From: Planctomycetota bacterium
Lineage (GTDB): Bacteria; Planctomycetota; JACOTG01
Direction of reading: 5' to 3'
NCBI GenBank assembly: GCA_016178505.1
Contig: JACOTG010000070.1
Span: 1-35,547 of the forward strand
Length of the DNA stretch: 35,547 nt
The notes beneath the pieces are model-generated. The model ran no database searches. It was not told where the DNA came from and saw nothing but the letters and a program-made list of their open reading frames with translations. Shown here in pieces: positions 8,573-17,231 of the stretch. Position 1 is the stretch's first letter. Each line of letters begins with the position of its first letter. The position numbers and the translations under genes are program-made.

Positions 8573-8957
8573 GAATCCTCCTCGCCATGCGCCCGATGGA
8601 CCTGGGCGCGTTACTTCGAAATGTCCCGATCAGCAGCGGCGTCGGTGCGAAACCTACCTCGACGTCGCCAGCCACGCAACGTCTCCCTTTGACTTCGACT
8701 CGGGGACACTTCTAGAATTCGCGAATGAACTTCGCTTGCGACAGCGTCCGGGACACGGGGCCGAAGTTCGGTACACGTGTGGCCGTTTCTGGAGCCGCCC
8801 GACATTCACAGACAACGGAGACGATTCGTGTGGGTGCGCGCTTCCCGAAGAATGGCAGGCGGTTGGAAAGTGACGTCTTGAGAGGGACGGCCGTGGCGGG
8901 CGCCCGAACCTCAGTCAACCCGGCAACGCCGGCGGGTTTACTCGGGCTCGAGGGTCG
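8573..8957. other. Divergent intergenic region
   Basis: This 385-bp stretch separates the VCBS lipoprotein (-) from the flavoprotein (+). It holds a plus-strand promoter candidate at 8689-8718. A 78-codon open frame (8725-8961, +) begins just after that promoter and ends overlapping the flavoprotein start, but it has no Shine-Dalgarno, no recognisable motif and no resemblance to a known family, so it is not called as a gene. Confidence 0.4.
8689..8718 (+). promoter_or_regulatory. Sigma70-type promoter candidate for the flavoprotein gene
   Basis: TTGACT (8689-8694), an 18-base spacer, TAGAAT (8713-8718). Each hexamer matches the consensus at five of six positions. The implied leader to ATG 8958 is about 230 bases. 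Confidence 0.5.
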
Positions 8958-10541
8958 ATGATGGTTGCGAATCCTCGCATCCTGATCGTGGGCGGCGGAG
9001 CCGCAGGGCGTGCGGCGGCGGCTCGCGCGCGTCGGCAAAACGATCTCGCCGAAATCATGCTGATCGATCGAGGTTTGCGTTTCTCTGCAAGCGACGCGTC
9101 GGCGATTCGCTCGAGGCTTGCAATCGACGTGAAGACCGGAAGCGAAGTCGTTGCCCTCGATCCGAAGGCGAAGAAAGTTCGAATCGTGGGCGTCAATGGA
9201 GCCGAGTCTACGGAGTCATACGACGCGCTCGTTTTGGCAACCGGTACCAGACCGACTTCGCCCTCGGGCACAAACGCCGCCGACTCGCGTTCGATCGCTG
9301 GCGCGGATGTTCGAGGGAAACGAGTCGCCATCCTGGGTTGCGGTTTCATCGCGCTCGACGCTTCCATTCGGGCGCTGTCCGATTCTGCGAGTGACGTTCG
9401 CGTGTTCGTTCCCGACTCGACATTCTTACCCGATTTCGACGACGAGATGGCCGCACTCGTCGAAAGGCGATTGACGGCTCAAAACGTAGTCGTCGTCCGA
9501 GGCGTCGGCGTGCCGAGTGTGTCATCCGGACGTGGGCAATATCCTTTTCGAATCGTCTGCAATTCGGGAGAGACGCACGACGCGGAAGTCGTCGTGCCAG
9601 CTCTGGCTGTTCGCGCAGATGTTGAATTGGCGACGGCGGCCGGCGTGAAGCTCGGCTCCACCGGTGCCATCGCCGTTGGCCGCCGGATGGAAACGAACGT
9701 CGCCGACGTCTACGCAGCTGGTGCCTGCGCGGAGTCCCCGAATGCGATCCTGATGTACGAAGCGACGTGGGAGCCATCGCTCGGATCCGCCGTGCGTTCT
9801 GGCCACGTCGCGGGCGCGAACGCCGCGGGCGCGACGAATGACACCTTCGATGGAGTCCTCGCGACGCGAATCTCTCGCGGCGCGGGGCTCGAAGTTGGAT
9901 CCCTCGGCCTGACCGAAAGAGACGCCGTCGACCGCCATTTCGACGTCGTCATCGCGCACGCTCTTCCGCGTCCGATCGGCGGCGGCTCCGCAAACGAAGC
10001 TCGCCTCGTGGTCAAGCTCGTTCTCGACAAGATGAGTGGTTGGATCCTCGGTGTTCAGGCGGTCGGCACGTCTTCCATCAGTCATGTGATCGACGTCTTC
10101 GCAACGGCGATCGTCGGCGGGATGGCCATCGACAAAGTCGCGCAGCTGGACCTTGCCGCGTTCGGGAAAGGCCCGAGTTGGTCGCCGGCATCGGAGTCGG
10201 CCCGCGTCGGCGAAAACGCCCAGCGCGGATTCGTCGATACCGTGAGCGCCGTCGCGCTTCGCCGGGAGCTTTCTGAGCACTCCAAGCAGCCGCCGATCAT
10301 CATCGATGTCCGAGCGTCGGCGCACAGGGGACGACCCCGGATCGCAACTGCCGTATCCATCCCGCTCGACGAACTCCGAAGCCGGATCGATGAGATTGCT
10401 GTCGATAGACCCGTCATCGTCTGCTCGGAGACGGGACGTTCGGCGTACGTCGCGGCCCGGATCCTCTCACAGCGTAATCGAGAAGTGCGGATTCTATCGG
10501 GCGGCATGACGTGTTGGCCCTTCGAGGTAGCCACCGACTGA
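8958..10541 (+). CDS. CoA-disulfide-reductase-like FAD/NAD(P) flavoprotein with C-terminal rhodanese domain; lacks the active-site Cys
   Basis: A 527-aa protein. Residues 8-18 hold an FAD-binding GGGAAG motif; a second nucleotide fold starts at about 121 (VAILGCGFIALD); a dimerisation domain spans about 320-430. A single rhodanese domain occupies about 444-527 with its sulfur-accepting Cys in VIVCSETGRSA (about 488) and a C-terminal GGMTCW. This is the CoADR-Rhd/NADH-dependent persulfide reductase architecture. In that family the first domain carries the redox Cys in SFANCGLPY; here the equivalent stretch is DRGLRFSASDASAIRS, with no Cys and about 25 residues missing. Classical CoA-disulfide chemistry is therefore unlikely; persulfide handling through the rhodanese Cys is possible. 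GAGGG precedes the paired ATGs at 8958 and 8961. It stands alone; a hairpin overlaps the stop. Confidence 0.85.
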   Translation: MMVANPRILIVGGGAAGRAAAARARRQNDLAEIMLIDRGLRFSASDASAIRSRLAIDVKTGSEVVALDPKAKKVRIVGVNGAESTESYDALVLATGTRPTSPSGTNAADSRSIAGADVRGKRVAILGCGFIALDASIRALSDSASDVRVFVPDSTFLPDFDDEMAALVERRLTAQNVVVVRGVGVPSVSSGRGQYPFRIVCNSGETHDAEVVVPALAVRADVELATAAGVKLGSTGAIAVGRRMETNVADVYAAGACAESPNAILMYEATWEPSLGSAVRSGHVAGANAAGATNDTFDGVLATRISRGAGLEVGSLGLTERDAVDRHFDVVIAHALPRPIGGGSANEARLVVKLVLDKMSGWILGVQAVGTSSISHVIDVFATAIVGGMAIDKVAQLDLAAFGKGPSWSPASESARVGENAQRGFVDTVSAVALRRELSEHSKQPPIIIDVRASAHRGRPRIATAVSIPLDELRSRIDEIAVDRPVIVCSETGRSAYVAARILSQRNREVRILSGGMTCWPFEVATD

Positions 10542-10557
10542 GCTCGGGCGGAGCTCA
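10539..10557 (+). terminator. Hairpin overlapping the flavoprotein stop codon
   Basis: TGAGCTC (10539-10545) and GAGCTCA (10551-10557) form a 7-bp stem with loop GGGCG; the TGA stop is the first three stem bases. There is no T-tract, so it may protect the transcript end rather than terminate it. Confidence 0.4.
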
Positions 10558-10734
10558 ACCGGGACTGAGGCCGTGATTTCCACGATGTTTCCACCGCACG
10601 AACCCACAATTCGTCCACATTGCCGCGGAACCCGCGCAATCTGCGGCTCCGGCCCAGATCTTGGGTTCGCGGATTTGGAACATAAGATGTCTTATCGGAA
10701 CTTGAACTCGGCCCCCAAGGCCAATCGACTTCGA

Positions 10735-10763
10735 TTGACGGTTTCTCGGACGGCGGCTACGCT
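10735..10763 (+). promoter_or_regulatory. Sigma70-type promoter giving a probable leaderless transcript
   Basis: TTGACG (10735-10740), a 17-base spacer, TACGCT (10758-10763). The usual start point, 6-8 bases after the -10, falls on the ATG at 10770. That gene has no Shine-Dalgarno. Confidence 0.45.
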
Positions 10764-10769
10764 GCGGCA

Positions 10770-11564
10770 ATGCCGGCTGCCCGTCTCCCATGGTGGATCC
10801 TCATCGTCGCTGCGGCGTCTGGGTCAGCCGTTGGTGTGTTCACGACCGTGGTTCTGTTGCAGCGCTCTACCTCCCCGGCCTCGCCGTCGGGTTCGAGCAA
10901 TGACCTCCTTCGGCGCTTGCAGCGTCTCGAGTCGACGGCCGCTTCGCTTGGTGACCGGTTGGAGGCTTCGATGGCGACCGGTCGACTTCAACCCGTGGAT
11001 CGTTCGAACTCAGGGTCGTCGTCACAGCCACGATCGGAATCGCCGGCCTCGAGTGACTTCACGGAAAGATTCGACTTGATCGAGACGCGGCTGACATTGC
11101 TTCAACGAACCGTCGACGATCAGCTCGCGCGAAATGCGATCGCCATTGCCGGGGTGCAACGTCGGGTCGAGGGTGCGGCTGCCCTCGACGAAACCGAACG
11201 CGAACAGATTCGCCGGGACGTCGAGGAGGAAAACCGCCTAGCGTTCGAACGGCGCTTGGGCGAATTGCGTGCAGCCAACCAAGACGTTCGCGTGAAGTGG
11301 ATCGGTGACGTGTCCGGCGAACTCGGATTGACGGACGCCCAACGAGACGGAATCGTTCACGTCTACGAGTCACAGACGGCGCGCTGGGCCGAGATCTTCG
11401 AACGCATTCAGCGCGAATCGATGTCACCTGCGGATTCGGCCGAAGCGTTTCGGTCGCTTCGCCGCGAAACCGATGGGAAGCTACGCGAATTTCTCTCGAC
11501 CGATCAACTCACTCGTTTTCGAGAACTCGAGTCTCGCCGGTTCAGTAGCACGGCTCCGCACTAG
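10770..11564 (+). CDS. Membrane-anchored coiled-coil protein of unknown function
   Basis: 264 aa. One transmembrane helix near the N-terminus (about 8-30, WWILIVAAASGSAVGVFTTVV) acts as a signal anchor. A Ser/Pro-rich linker lies at about 75-95. Heptad-like charged helices follow (about 95-170, with runs of Glu/Arg). A C-terminal segment, LGLTDAQRDGIVHVYESQ to FLSTDQLTRFREL, resembles the LTxxQ-type helices of periplasmic Spy/CpxP-like proteins. The bulk should lie outside the cytoplasmic membrane. No enzyme motif is seen, and the resemblance to the LTxxQ group is weak. The start has no Shine-Dalgarno and sits where a promoter would initiate. It converges with the pseudo-peptidase gene, 4 bp from stop to stop. 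Confidence 0.7.
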   Translation: MPAARLPWWILIVAAASGSAVGVFTTVVLLQRSTSPASPSGSSNDLLRRLQRLESTAASLGDRLEASMATGRLQPVDRSNSGSSSQPRSESPASSDFTERFDLIETRLTLLQRTVDDQLARNAIAIAGVQRRVEGAAALDETEREQIRRDVEEENRLAFERRLGELRAANQDVRVKWIGDVSGELGLTDAQRDGIVHVYESQTARWAEIFERIQRESMSPADSAEAFRSLRRETDGKLREFLSTDQLTRFRELESRRFSSTAPH

Positions 11565-11568
11565 TCGC

Positions 11569-12717
11569 TCAATTCAGCAGTCGGCTCGCGGCAATCCACT
11601 CGGTCTCCAGGGCATCGATGTCCTTCCCGAACACTTTTTCGAAGATCTTGAATCCCATTTCGTCGATCGAGTCGAGCGTGGCAGTGTCGGGGAAATCCGC
11701 CTTCAGATATTCGTCCACGAGCTTACCGAACGACTTCCGCCACTTCTCGCTCTTGCCGTTCAGGATGAAGTGCACGAGCGCCCAAGTTTCAGCCTGATAG
11801 AGCGGCATCCGGTCCGCGGAGGCGAACACCGAGCTCGGCGCCGAGACGAGTTCGCGCAGCTTGATCTGCTTGCCAGTCGAGATCGCACTCTGCAGTGGCG
11901 GCAGTATCGCCTTGTATGCGACGCCCAGGGTGAGCTTCCCGTTCTCGTAACGTCCAGCCTGGAAATAGCCCCGAAGTCCGTACTCGAACCACTCCGGGAA
12001 CTTCTTGTCGAAGCAGGTCCAGACGAACTGCGAGAACGAAGCGCTGGCTACCCACGGTTGAAACACTTCCGGCGTCAAGTTCCTCTGGCAGAGCGCGAGC
12101 ACGTTCTCCTTCGTGTCATACATGTCCGGCTGCGTGACGTACGAGTCGGCGTTTTTCTGGTGGCACCAGTCTTCGTATTCTCTCGGTTCTCGGAAGAGGT
12201 ACACGGTCATCGGCTTGGACGGTTCGCTCTTCTCGGCGTGCATCAGGCGTTTGGATTCGACCATGGTGGCGTCGAGAAGCGCCAGAAGCGCGTAGGCGCC
12301 GTCCTCCGACGTGTTCGTTCGGACGAGGAAGTGCTTGTTCGAGACTTCCCAGGCGTTGGCCCATTGTTGACGTCGAGCGTCGACTTCTTCACGTTTCAGC
12401 CATTTCCCCTCGAACCGCGCCAGCCCTTGATCGAGATTCGTTTTCTCTTCGGCGGTGACCCAGCGCTGTTTGTAACGTACGAGACCCTTGTCGACGAACG
12501 GCTTCTCCTCGGGGAGGATCCACTGGCCCTTGTAGAGGATGCGACCCGCCTCTAGGTTGCCCTTCTCCTCGGGCGTGACCCACCGTCCTTTATACTGCAC
12601 CTTGCCCTCATGACCATCGTCCGCGCGACCGGCGGGCGCGATCCAAAGCAGATGAAGTGCTGTGAGTAGGGTCAAGGCGACGAACCAACGGGGGCGTTGT
12701 CTAACTCGGGTGATCAT
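11569..12717 (-). CDS. DUF1570-like (peptidase MA-like) exported protein with tandem W-repeats; no HExxH
   Basis: 382 aa. A signal peptide (about 1-30, cleavage near AGRA) precedes four tandem units of about 20 residues with the pattern YKGRWVTPEEK (W at about 42, 63, 84, 105). The remaining 260 residues resemble the DUF1570/gluzincin fold seen in Planctomycetota: a helix followed by PEWFEYGLRGYF (family EGLAxYF) and AETWALVHFIL. Where an active enzyme has HExxH, this protein has SASFSQFVW, so it cannot bind zinc in the usual way and is probably a binding or scaffold protein. ATG 12717 is set by AGGAGA about 9 bases upstream and by the signal peptide; the frame stays open to 13044 without support. 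It is divergent from the FGE-like operon. Confidence 0.8.
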   Translation of the reverse strand: MITRVRQRPRWFVALTLLTALHLLWIAPAGRADDGHEGKVQYKGRWVTPEEKGNLEAGRILYKGQWILPEEKPFVDKGLVRYKQRWVTAEEKTNLDQGLARFEGKWLKREEVDARRQQWANAWEVSNKHFLVRTNTSEDGAYALLALLDATMVESKRLMHAEKSEPSKPMTVYLFREPREYEDWCHQKNADSYVTQPDMYDTKENVLALCQRNLTPEVFQPWVASASFSQFVWTCFDKKFPEWFEYGLRGYFQAGRYENGKLTLGVAYKAILPPLQSAISTGKQIKLRELVSAPSSVFASADRMPLYQAETWALVHFILNGKSEKWRKSFGKLVDEYLKADFPDTATLDSIDEMGFKIFEKVFGKDIDALETEWIAASRLLN

Positions 12718-12771
12718 GCCTCGTGTCTCCTGGACCAATTCAACGTCGACTCGACTAGTTACGGCGACGAC

Positions 12772-12799
12772 ATTGTAGGCAGCGATCGCAGGCCCGCAA
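12772..12799 (-). promoter_or_regulatory. Promoter candidate of the pseudo-peptidase gene
   Basis: On the minus strand TTGCGG (12799-12794), a 16-base spacer, TACAAT (12777-12772). The -10 matches at five of six positions. Predicted start near 12765, giving a leader of about 48 bases. Confidence 0.45.
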
Positions 12800-12815
12800 G
12801 GCGACGCTGGCGCTA

Positions 12816-14993
12816 ATGTCCGTTCCCCTCCGTGCCGATAACACCGGTTCAATGGAGAAGAACCAAACGACGTCATCTCGAGCGACGCTTCCCCCGTCGC
12901 CGCGCCGGACCGTTTCGCGTCACGCACGTTCCGTTCGTCGGCTTGCGTTCGTGCTCGCCGTCGGTTCGACGACGCTTTGCGCTGCAGGTTATGCGGCGGC
13001 GAGTTGGGCGCGACGCCGACTCGTTGCCGCTTGCGACGCCGCACTCGAACAGGCTTCTCATGTTAGTCCCGCGCCGGAAGCGTTGTCGCTCGTCATTCCT
13101 CCGCCGGCGGATTCGGCCGCAGAGCCGAGTCCCACGTCGCCGTCCGCTGCAGAGATGGAGCTTCTCGATTTGGCGAACGACATCGGGTACGGACAGTCGG
13201 CGCTCGCGCGCCTTTGGCTGAACCGCCTTCGGAGCGATGTCGCGGCGGCGTCCGACCCCGACAAAGAGCGGACGGCCGAGAGCCTGCTGCTGGCCTGGGA
13301 AAAGGCTACCGAAAACGGCAACGAATCGATCGCGCGCGACGGCGACCTGCGTGGGCTCGCGTCGTGTCTCGTCACGTTGAATGGCACGTCGTTGCTCGAG
13401 GCCCGCCGTCGCGTGTGTGAACGTCTCCGGACGCGCGGGCTTCGCCGCCTCCAGGCCGGTGATCTTGCCGGTGCAACGGAGGATCTGCGCACCGCATCCG
13501 AAGTTTCCCCGGATCCGTGGGCGGCGCGCGCCGACCTTGCGCGAGCGGAGGCCGCGGGAGGCGATCCGGACCGGGCGAGGGAACTCGAATTCGACGTGGC
13601 TCGTCACGCGCTATCGGCCGGTGCTCCGGGTGATGCGATCGCGGCCGTCGACCGGCTTCTAGAGAGACCCGGTGCTGACTCATCGATCGTCGCTGGAGCG
13701 CGATTGCTTCGCGGAACGGCGGCTCTCGCGCTGGCACGCACCGAGAACGAGGCCGCGCGCCGATCGCGCGTGCTCGGCGACGTCGTCGCCGCAAACGGAA
13801 TCCCCGCGATCGAGTCGTTTGCTGCTCTCGGCGACGTGGCGCACTTCGGAGAAGCCGTGGCGCTGATCGGCCAAGGCTATCGAGAAATCGGCGAAGATGG
13901 GCGTCTCCGACAGCTTCCGAGCTTGCTTGCGGCCCGCTATCCCGCTCGGGTGGAAACGATCGAATCGGCATTGAAGCCGCTGCTCGATTCGATTTCGTCG
14001 ACGGCGACCGTGGGGATAGCCCGAACGGATCGCGCGGAGCTGTTGCTTCCGGATGGTGCTCACGCGGAGGTCGTCGCTTCGGACGGGACACCTCACGCGC
14101 TTTCGACGTTTCCCGTTCGAGTGCCCGTCGCGGACGCTTCTGGTACGACGTTTCGACTTCGCCTCGGACTTCGCGACGGACGTCGACTGGAGATCCCACT
14201 CATGCTGCTTGCCGGCGACAACGTACGCCTGGACCTCGACCGCGTTGCGCAGGGCTTCGTCTTCGTGCCCGATCGCAATCGAGACGGACAAATGACGTCG
14301 ATCACGCCTGGCTTCTACATGGAGCGCACGGAAGTCTCGAATTCGGATTTTGCTGTGTTCGTGAATAGCCCGGATGCTGGCGACCTCCGGGCTCGATTGG
14401 ACCGTCGCGGCGATGCCTTTCTGATGTCGTGGCGTCGCGTGCCGCGGACACAGTCCGGTGACGTCGCGGTTCGGCCGAACGAGGGCGATCGGCCAGTGAC
14501 CTTCGTTTCACCCGACGAAGCCTGTCGGTACGCTACATGGCGCGGCGGTGTATTGGGTGTTCCCGAGCTTCGACTTCCGACCACCATCGAATGGCTCGCG
14601 GCTGCTCGAACGGCAGAAGGAAAGCCATACCCGTGGGGATACGAATGGAGCAATGATCGGTGCAACGCGTTCGAGGACGATGATACGGGCGAGAGTGAGT
14701 CCGTCGACGCTCATCCGCTCGGCGACAGCTACTGCGGCGTACGTCAGATCGCCGGGAACGTCGCGGAAATCGTAGTCGCAGCGGACGGCGCCTTCTTTGC
14801 GAGGGGGGGTAGCTATCGCCATTCACGAGTCCTCGGACAACCCACGCTGCTCGACGAGCAGCGAGCGATCGCTGCGTCCGAGCGGGCGATCGACGTCGGG
14901 TTCCGCTGCATGGCTCCGCCGCGACCGGCGCCGATGTTCACGGACGGGCTTCCACAAGTGGTCGCCACCGACGCCGGGAGGCACCGAAGATGA
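12816..14993 (+). CDS. Membrane protein with TPR-like region and C-terminal FGE-sulfatase (SUMF1) domain
   Basis: 725 aa. A basic N-terminus precedes one transmembrane helix (about 43-65). Residues about 100-400 are Ala/Leu/Arg-rich helices with degenerate TPR character (GDLAGATEDLRTASEVSPD). Residues about 478-700 form an FGE-sulfatase fold: FVFVPDRNRDGQ, FYMERTEVSNSDFAVFV, LRLPTTIEWLAAAR, YPWGYEW, IAGNVAEIV and GFRCM at the end. The domain is named for formylglycine-generating enzyme, but most bacterial copies attached to TPR or kinase modules act in binding or unknown reactions. The start is uncertain: ATG 12816 is used; ATG 12852 also works and neither has a good Shine-Dalgarno. It is first in a three-gene operon and overlaps the next gene by ATGA. 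Confidence 0.8.
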   Translation: MSVPLRADNTGSMEKNQTTSSRATLPPSPRRTVSRHARSVRRLAFVLAVGSTTLCAAGYAAASWARRRLVAACDAALEQASHVSPAPEALSLVIPPPADSAAEPSPTSPSAAEMELLDLANDIGYGQSALARLWLNRLRSDVAAASDPDKERTAESLLLAWEKATENGNESIARDGDLRGLASCLVTLNGTSLLEARRRVCERLRTRGLRRLQAGDLAGATEDLRTASEVSPDPWAARADLARAEAAGGDPDRARELEFDVARHALSAGAPGDAIAAVDRLLERPGADSSIVAGARLLRGTAALALARTENEAARRSRVLGDVVAANGIPAIESFAALGDVAHFGEAVALIGQGYREIGEDGRLRQLPSLLAARYPARVETIESALKPLLDSISSTATVGIARTDRAELLLPDGAHAEVVASDGTPHALSTFPVRVPVADASGTTFRLRLGLRDGRRLEIPLMLLAGDNVRLDLDRVAQGFVFVPDRNRDGQMTSITPGFYMERTEVSNSDFAVFVNSPDAGDLRARLDRRGDAFLMSWRRVPRTQSGDVAVRPNEGDRPVTFVSPDEACRYATWRGGVLGVPELRLPTTIEWLAAARTAEGKPYPWGYEWSNDRCNAFEDDDTGESESVDAHPLGDSYCGVRQIAGNVAEIVVAADGAFFARGGSYRHSRVLGQPTLLDEQRAIAASERAIDVGFRCMAPPRPAPMFTDGLPQVVATDAGRHRR

Positions 14994-15418
14994 CGCGCTC
15001 ACGAGCCAAAGACCGCTGTCGTGTCGTGATGGAGTGCCTTTCCGCGGTCCTGCTCTGTCTGGGTTGCGCGGGACCAGCGGCCAAAACGGCCGCGCCGCCG
15101 GCAGCGAGGCCGACCCAAGCTGGCGACCGGGTGACCGGCACGTTCGAGGTCGTCAGTGTTCACGAAGAGCTCTTGCCGAATGGCTCGACCCACGTCGTGT
15201 TTCACGTGCGCAACGTGAAAGAACACCGCAACCTCGAGTTTCGGGCAAGCCTGGAGCGTGTCGTCCCTGAAACCGGAATCGTGGCGACGAGCGTCGTCGA
15301 TGAACCGGACTACGCGCATCACGATGAGGAGCTAGACGTCGAATTCGAGGTCCCCGCGGATGCGCGTCCGCCCGGCTCCCCCGCTCTCGCGAGCCGCCTT
15401 GTGATCACCATACTCTGA
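14990..15418 (+). CDS. Small lipoprotein-like exported protein, unknown function
   Basis: 142 aa. The N-terminus has a hydrophobic stretch ending LLCLGCAG, a lipobox-like site with Cys rather than Leu at -3, then an Ala/Pro-rich spacer. The rest (about 45-142) is rich in beta-strand-forming residues (TGTFEVVSVHEELLPNG; VVFHVRNVK), perhaps a small immunoglobulin-like domain. It is not recognised as a known family. The 4-base overlap with the FGE-like gene and the 21-base gap to the next gene make it the middle member of one operon, so it probably works at the same membrane. Confidence 0.7.
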   Translation: MTRSRAKDRCRVVMECLSAVLLCLGCAGPAAKTAAPPAARPTQAGDRVTGTFEVVSVHEELLPNGSTHVVFHVRNVKEHRNLEFRASLERVVPETGIVATSVVDEPDYAHHDEELDVEFEVPADARPPGSPALASRLVITIL

Positions 15419-15439
15419 TCCGCTGACGGGAGGTACACG

Positions 15440-17056
15440 ATGGCGACCACGAACGACGAGCACGCGCCCGATTCCAATCGGTCCGAGCGCGAGGTCCCTT
15501 CGCCGCTGCCGGGCGGCTCTTCTCCGATTCGCAAACCCGTGTCTCGCGATCCGGTGGGCAATGCGCGATCGACGCCGAAACGCCGACAAGAGGACGAGAA
15601 CGAGCTTCCGCCGGGAATCGTGGTACCCGCTGACGACGCGGGCTCGGCCTCCTATCTCGACCTCCTCGAGGAAGCGGACACGTTGTTTCTGAGCCACGAG
15701 TACGAACGCGCGCTCGAATTCGCAGACCGCGCCCATGCCCAGAATCCATCGGACCAACGCGGCATCGAGCTTCGAAATCGGATTCGCTCGACGAAAGAGG
15801 AACTGCGATCGTGTCTCGATCGCGCCAAAGCGCTCGTCGACGAAGGCCGTCCCGGTCATGCAATCCCGCTTCTCACGCGCGCGCGGGTTCTCCAGCCGCA
15901 CAACGAGTCGATCCGCGCGCGAATCGACGATGCCCAACATCGGCACGTCGCAGACCGACGCGCCGTCTCTCGCGCGCTGGCGCGCGAAAAGAACTTCACT
16001 CGCGCGGCATCGGCGGCGGCGGAAGCAGCGAGCACGTCAGGCGAGCCCCGCGACCACCGACGCGTCGAGCGATGCCGTCGCGCTGCGACGAGACGGGCGC
16101 GGCTCCTCGTCGCGCGGTGCGCGTGCGTGACGTTGAGCATCCCCATTTTCTTGGTCGGAATCCTTCAATCGAGAAATGCAATTCTGCTCGTGGGGGCCGC
16201 GAGTCCAATTCGCGCGGGAAACGTTGCCGCGGGACGCGATTCGCTCACGACGACGCTTTCGACGTCGGCCATCGATACGACTCTGTGCCGCCGCCTCTTG
16301 GTCACGCTCTCTGCCGCGTCGATTCGTGTGGCGATTGCCGATGGTTGTCTCGACGACGCGGTTCAGCTGGCCCAGGCGCCGGAATGCGATCCCGACGAGT
16401 CGTTCGCAGCGAGCCGATTGTGTGATGCATCCAAACTCATCTTGCAGAATCGACTCGAGGAAGCATCACGTGAAATCTCATCGTTGCCCGGGAACAGTTC
16501 CGAGGTCGTGAAAGTCGCTGGAATGAAACTCCGCCACTCGATCCGGGAGCGAATCCTCGCCACTGCACTTTCGCTCGAAAAGGCGGGTAGGTTTGCCGAA
16601 GAATTGAGCGAGATCGACCGACTGGCCGCGACGGGAACGACCGTGAAGGCCGGAGAGGAAGATGTGCGGCGAGAGCTCGCCACTTCCATCGCGGAATGTC
16701 TACGACTAGAGTCGAGCGCAGGTGAGAAACTGGAGAAGTGGCTGGAGCTCGATAGTCGTCGGAGGTCGGTTCTTTCGAGAGCCGCTTCGGCCGCACCGGT
16801 TCTTCGCGAACGCGGTGGCGAGGGCTTTTTGGCGACGCTGGCAACCCTGGAGACGACCGTGTACGAGCGAATTCCGGAGGCCGCGAAGCGACGCGCGCTT
16901 GCGATTCGGGCGCAGCTCGAGCGCTCGGCGCCGAACATCGAGGAAGACGACTCGACGGCGTTGTCGTTCCTGGCGACAGTCCGCGACATTCGGGCGCACC
17001 TCGGCAGTGAACGATATCGGACGCTTGCGACTTCGCTCGTGACGATCCTTCGCTGA
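15440..17056 (+). CDS. TPR-like membrane protein, unknown function
   Basis: 538 aa. A charged, probably disordered N-terminus (about 1-65) precedes helical TPR-like units (YLDLLEEADTLFLSHEYE; AKALVDEGRPGHAIPLLTRA). A basic stretch and one transmembrane helix (about 225-255, ARCACVTLSIPIFLVGIL) follow, then a second all-helical region to the end. The topology suggests cytoplasmic TPRs and an external helical domain, or the reverse. GGGAGG stands 7 bases before ATG 15440. It is last of the operon with the FGE-like and lipoprotein-like genes. No catalytic motif is seen; the likely role is protein-protein contact within an envelope complex. Confidence 0.75.
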   Translation: MATTNDEHAPDSNRSEREVPSPLPGGSSPIRKPVSRDPVGNARSTPKRRQEDENELPPGIVVPADDAGSASYLDLLEEADTLFLSHEYERALEFADRAHAQNPSDQRGIELRNRIRSTKEELRSCLDRAKALVDEGRPGHAIPLLTRARVLQPHNESIRARIDDAQHRHVADRRAVSRALAREKNFTRAASAAAEAASTSGEPRDHRRVERCRRAATRRARLLVARCACVTLSIPIFLVGILQSRNAILLVGAASPIRAGNVAAGRDSLTTTLSTSAIDTTLCRRLLVTLSAASIRVAIADGCLDDAVQLAQAPECDPDESFAASRLCDASKLILQNRLEEASREISSLPGNSSEVVKVAGMKLRHSIRERILATALSLEKAGRFAEELSEIDRLAATGTTVKAGEEDVRRELATSIAECLRLESSAGEKLEKWLELDSRRRSVLSRAASAAPVLRERGGEGFLATLATLETTVYERIPEAAKRRALAIRAQLERSAPNIEEDDSTALSFLATVRDIRAHLGSERYRTLATSLVTILR

Positions 17057-17173
17057 CCTTCGTGGTCGGCGGTTCGTTTCCCGGCTCGCTCGCCTACCCA
17101 CCGCGATCGAAGCTCCATCGAACGTTCGCGGTCGCCCCCGCTGGCTCCAATGAATCCGGTGCCGTAAATGCGA

Positions 17174-17209
17174 ATCGGGGCGAACCCGTTTGAAGGGGCT
17201 CGCCCCGAT
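17174..17209. terminator. Bidirectional hairpin terminator between convergent genes
   Basis: ATCGGGGCGA (17174-17183) pairs with TCGCCCCGAT (17200-17209), a 10-bp stem around a 16-base loop that can itself pair CCC with GGG. It lies between the end of the TPR operon (17056) and the end of the histone-like gene (17232). No T-tract is seen. Confidence 0.55.
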
Positions 17210-17231
17210 CGCTGAATCGATTCGGGTGTGA

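Noticed and set aside
8725..8961. 78-aa plus-strand ORF between promoter and flavoprotein
   Set aside because: No RBS, no recognisable motif; probably leader sequence, though a short coupled peptide cannot be excluded.
11473..12555. 360-codon plus-strand ORF
   Set aside because: Antisense to the pseudo-peptidase, which has a signal peptide, repeats and an RBS on the other strand.
13372..14199. 275-codon minus-strand ORF
   Set aside because: Arg/Pro-rich shadow of the FGE-like gene.
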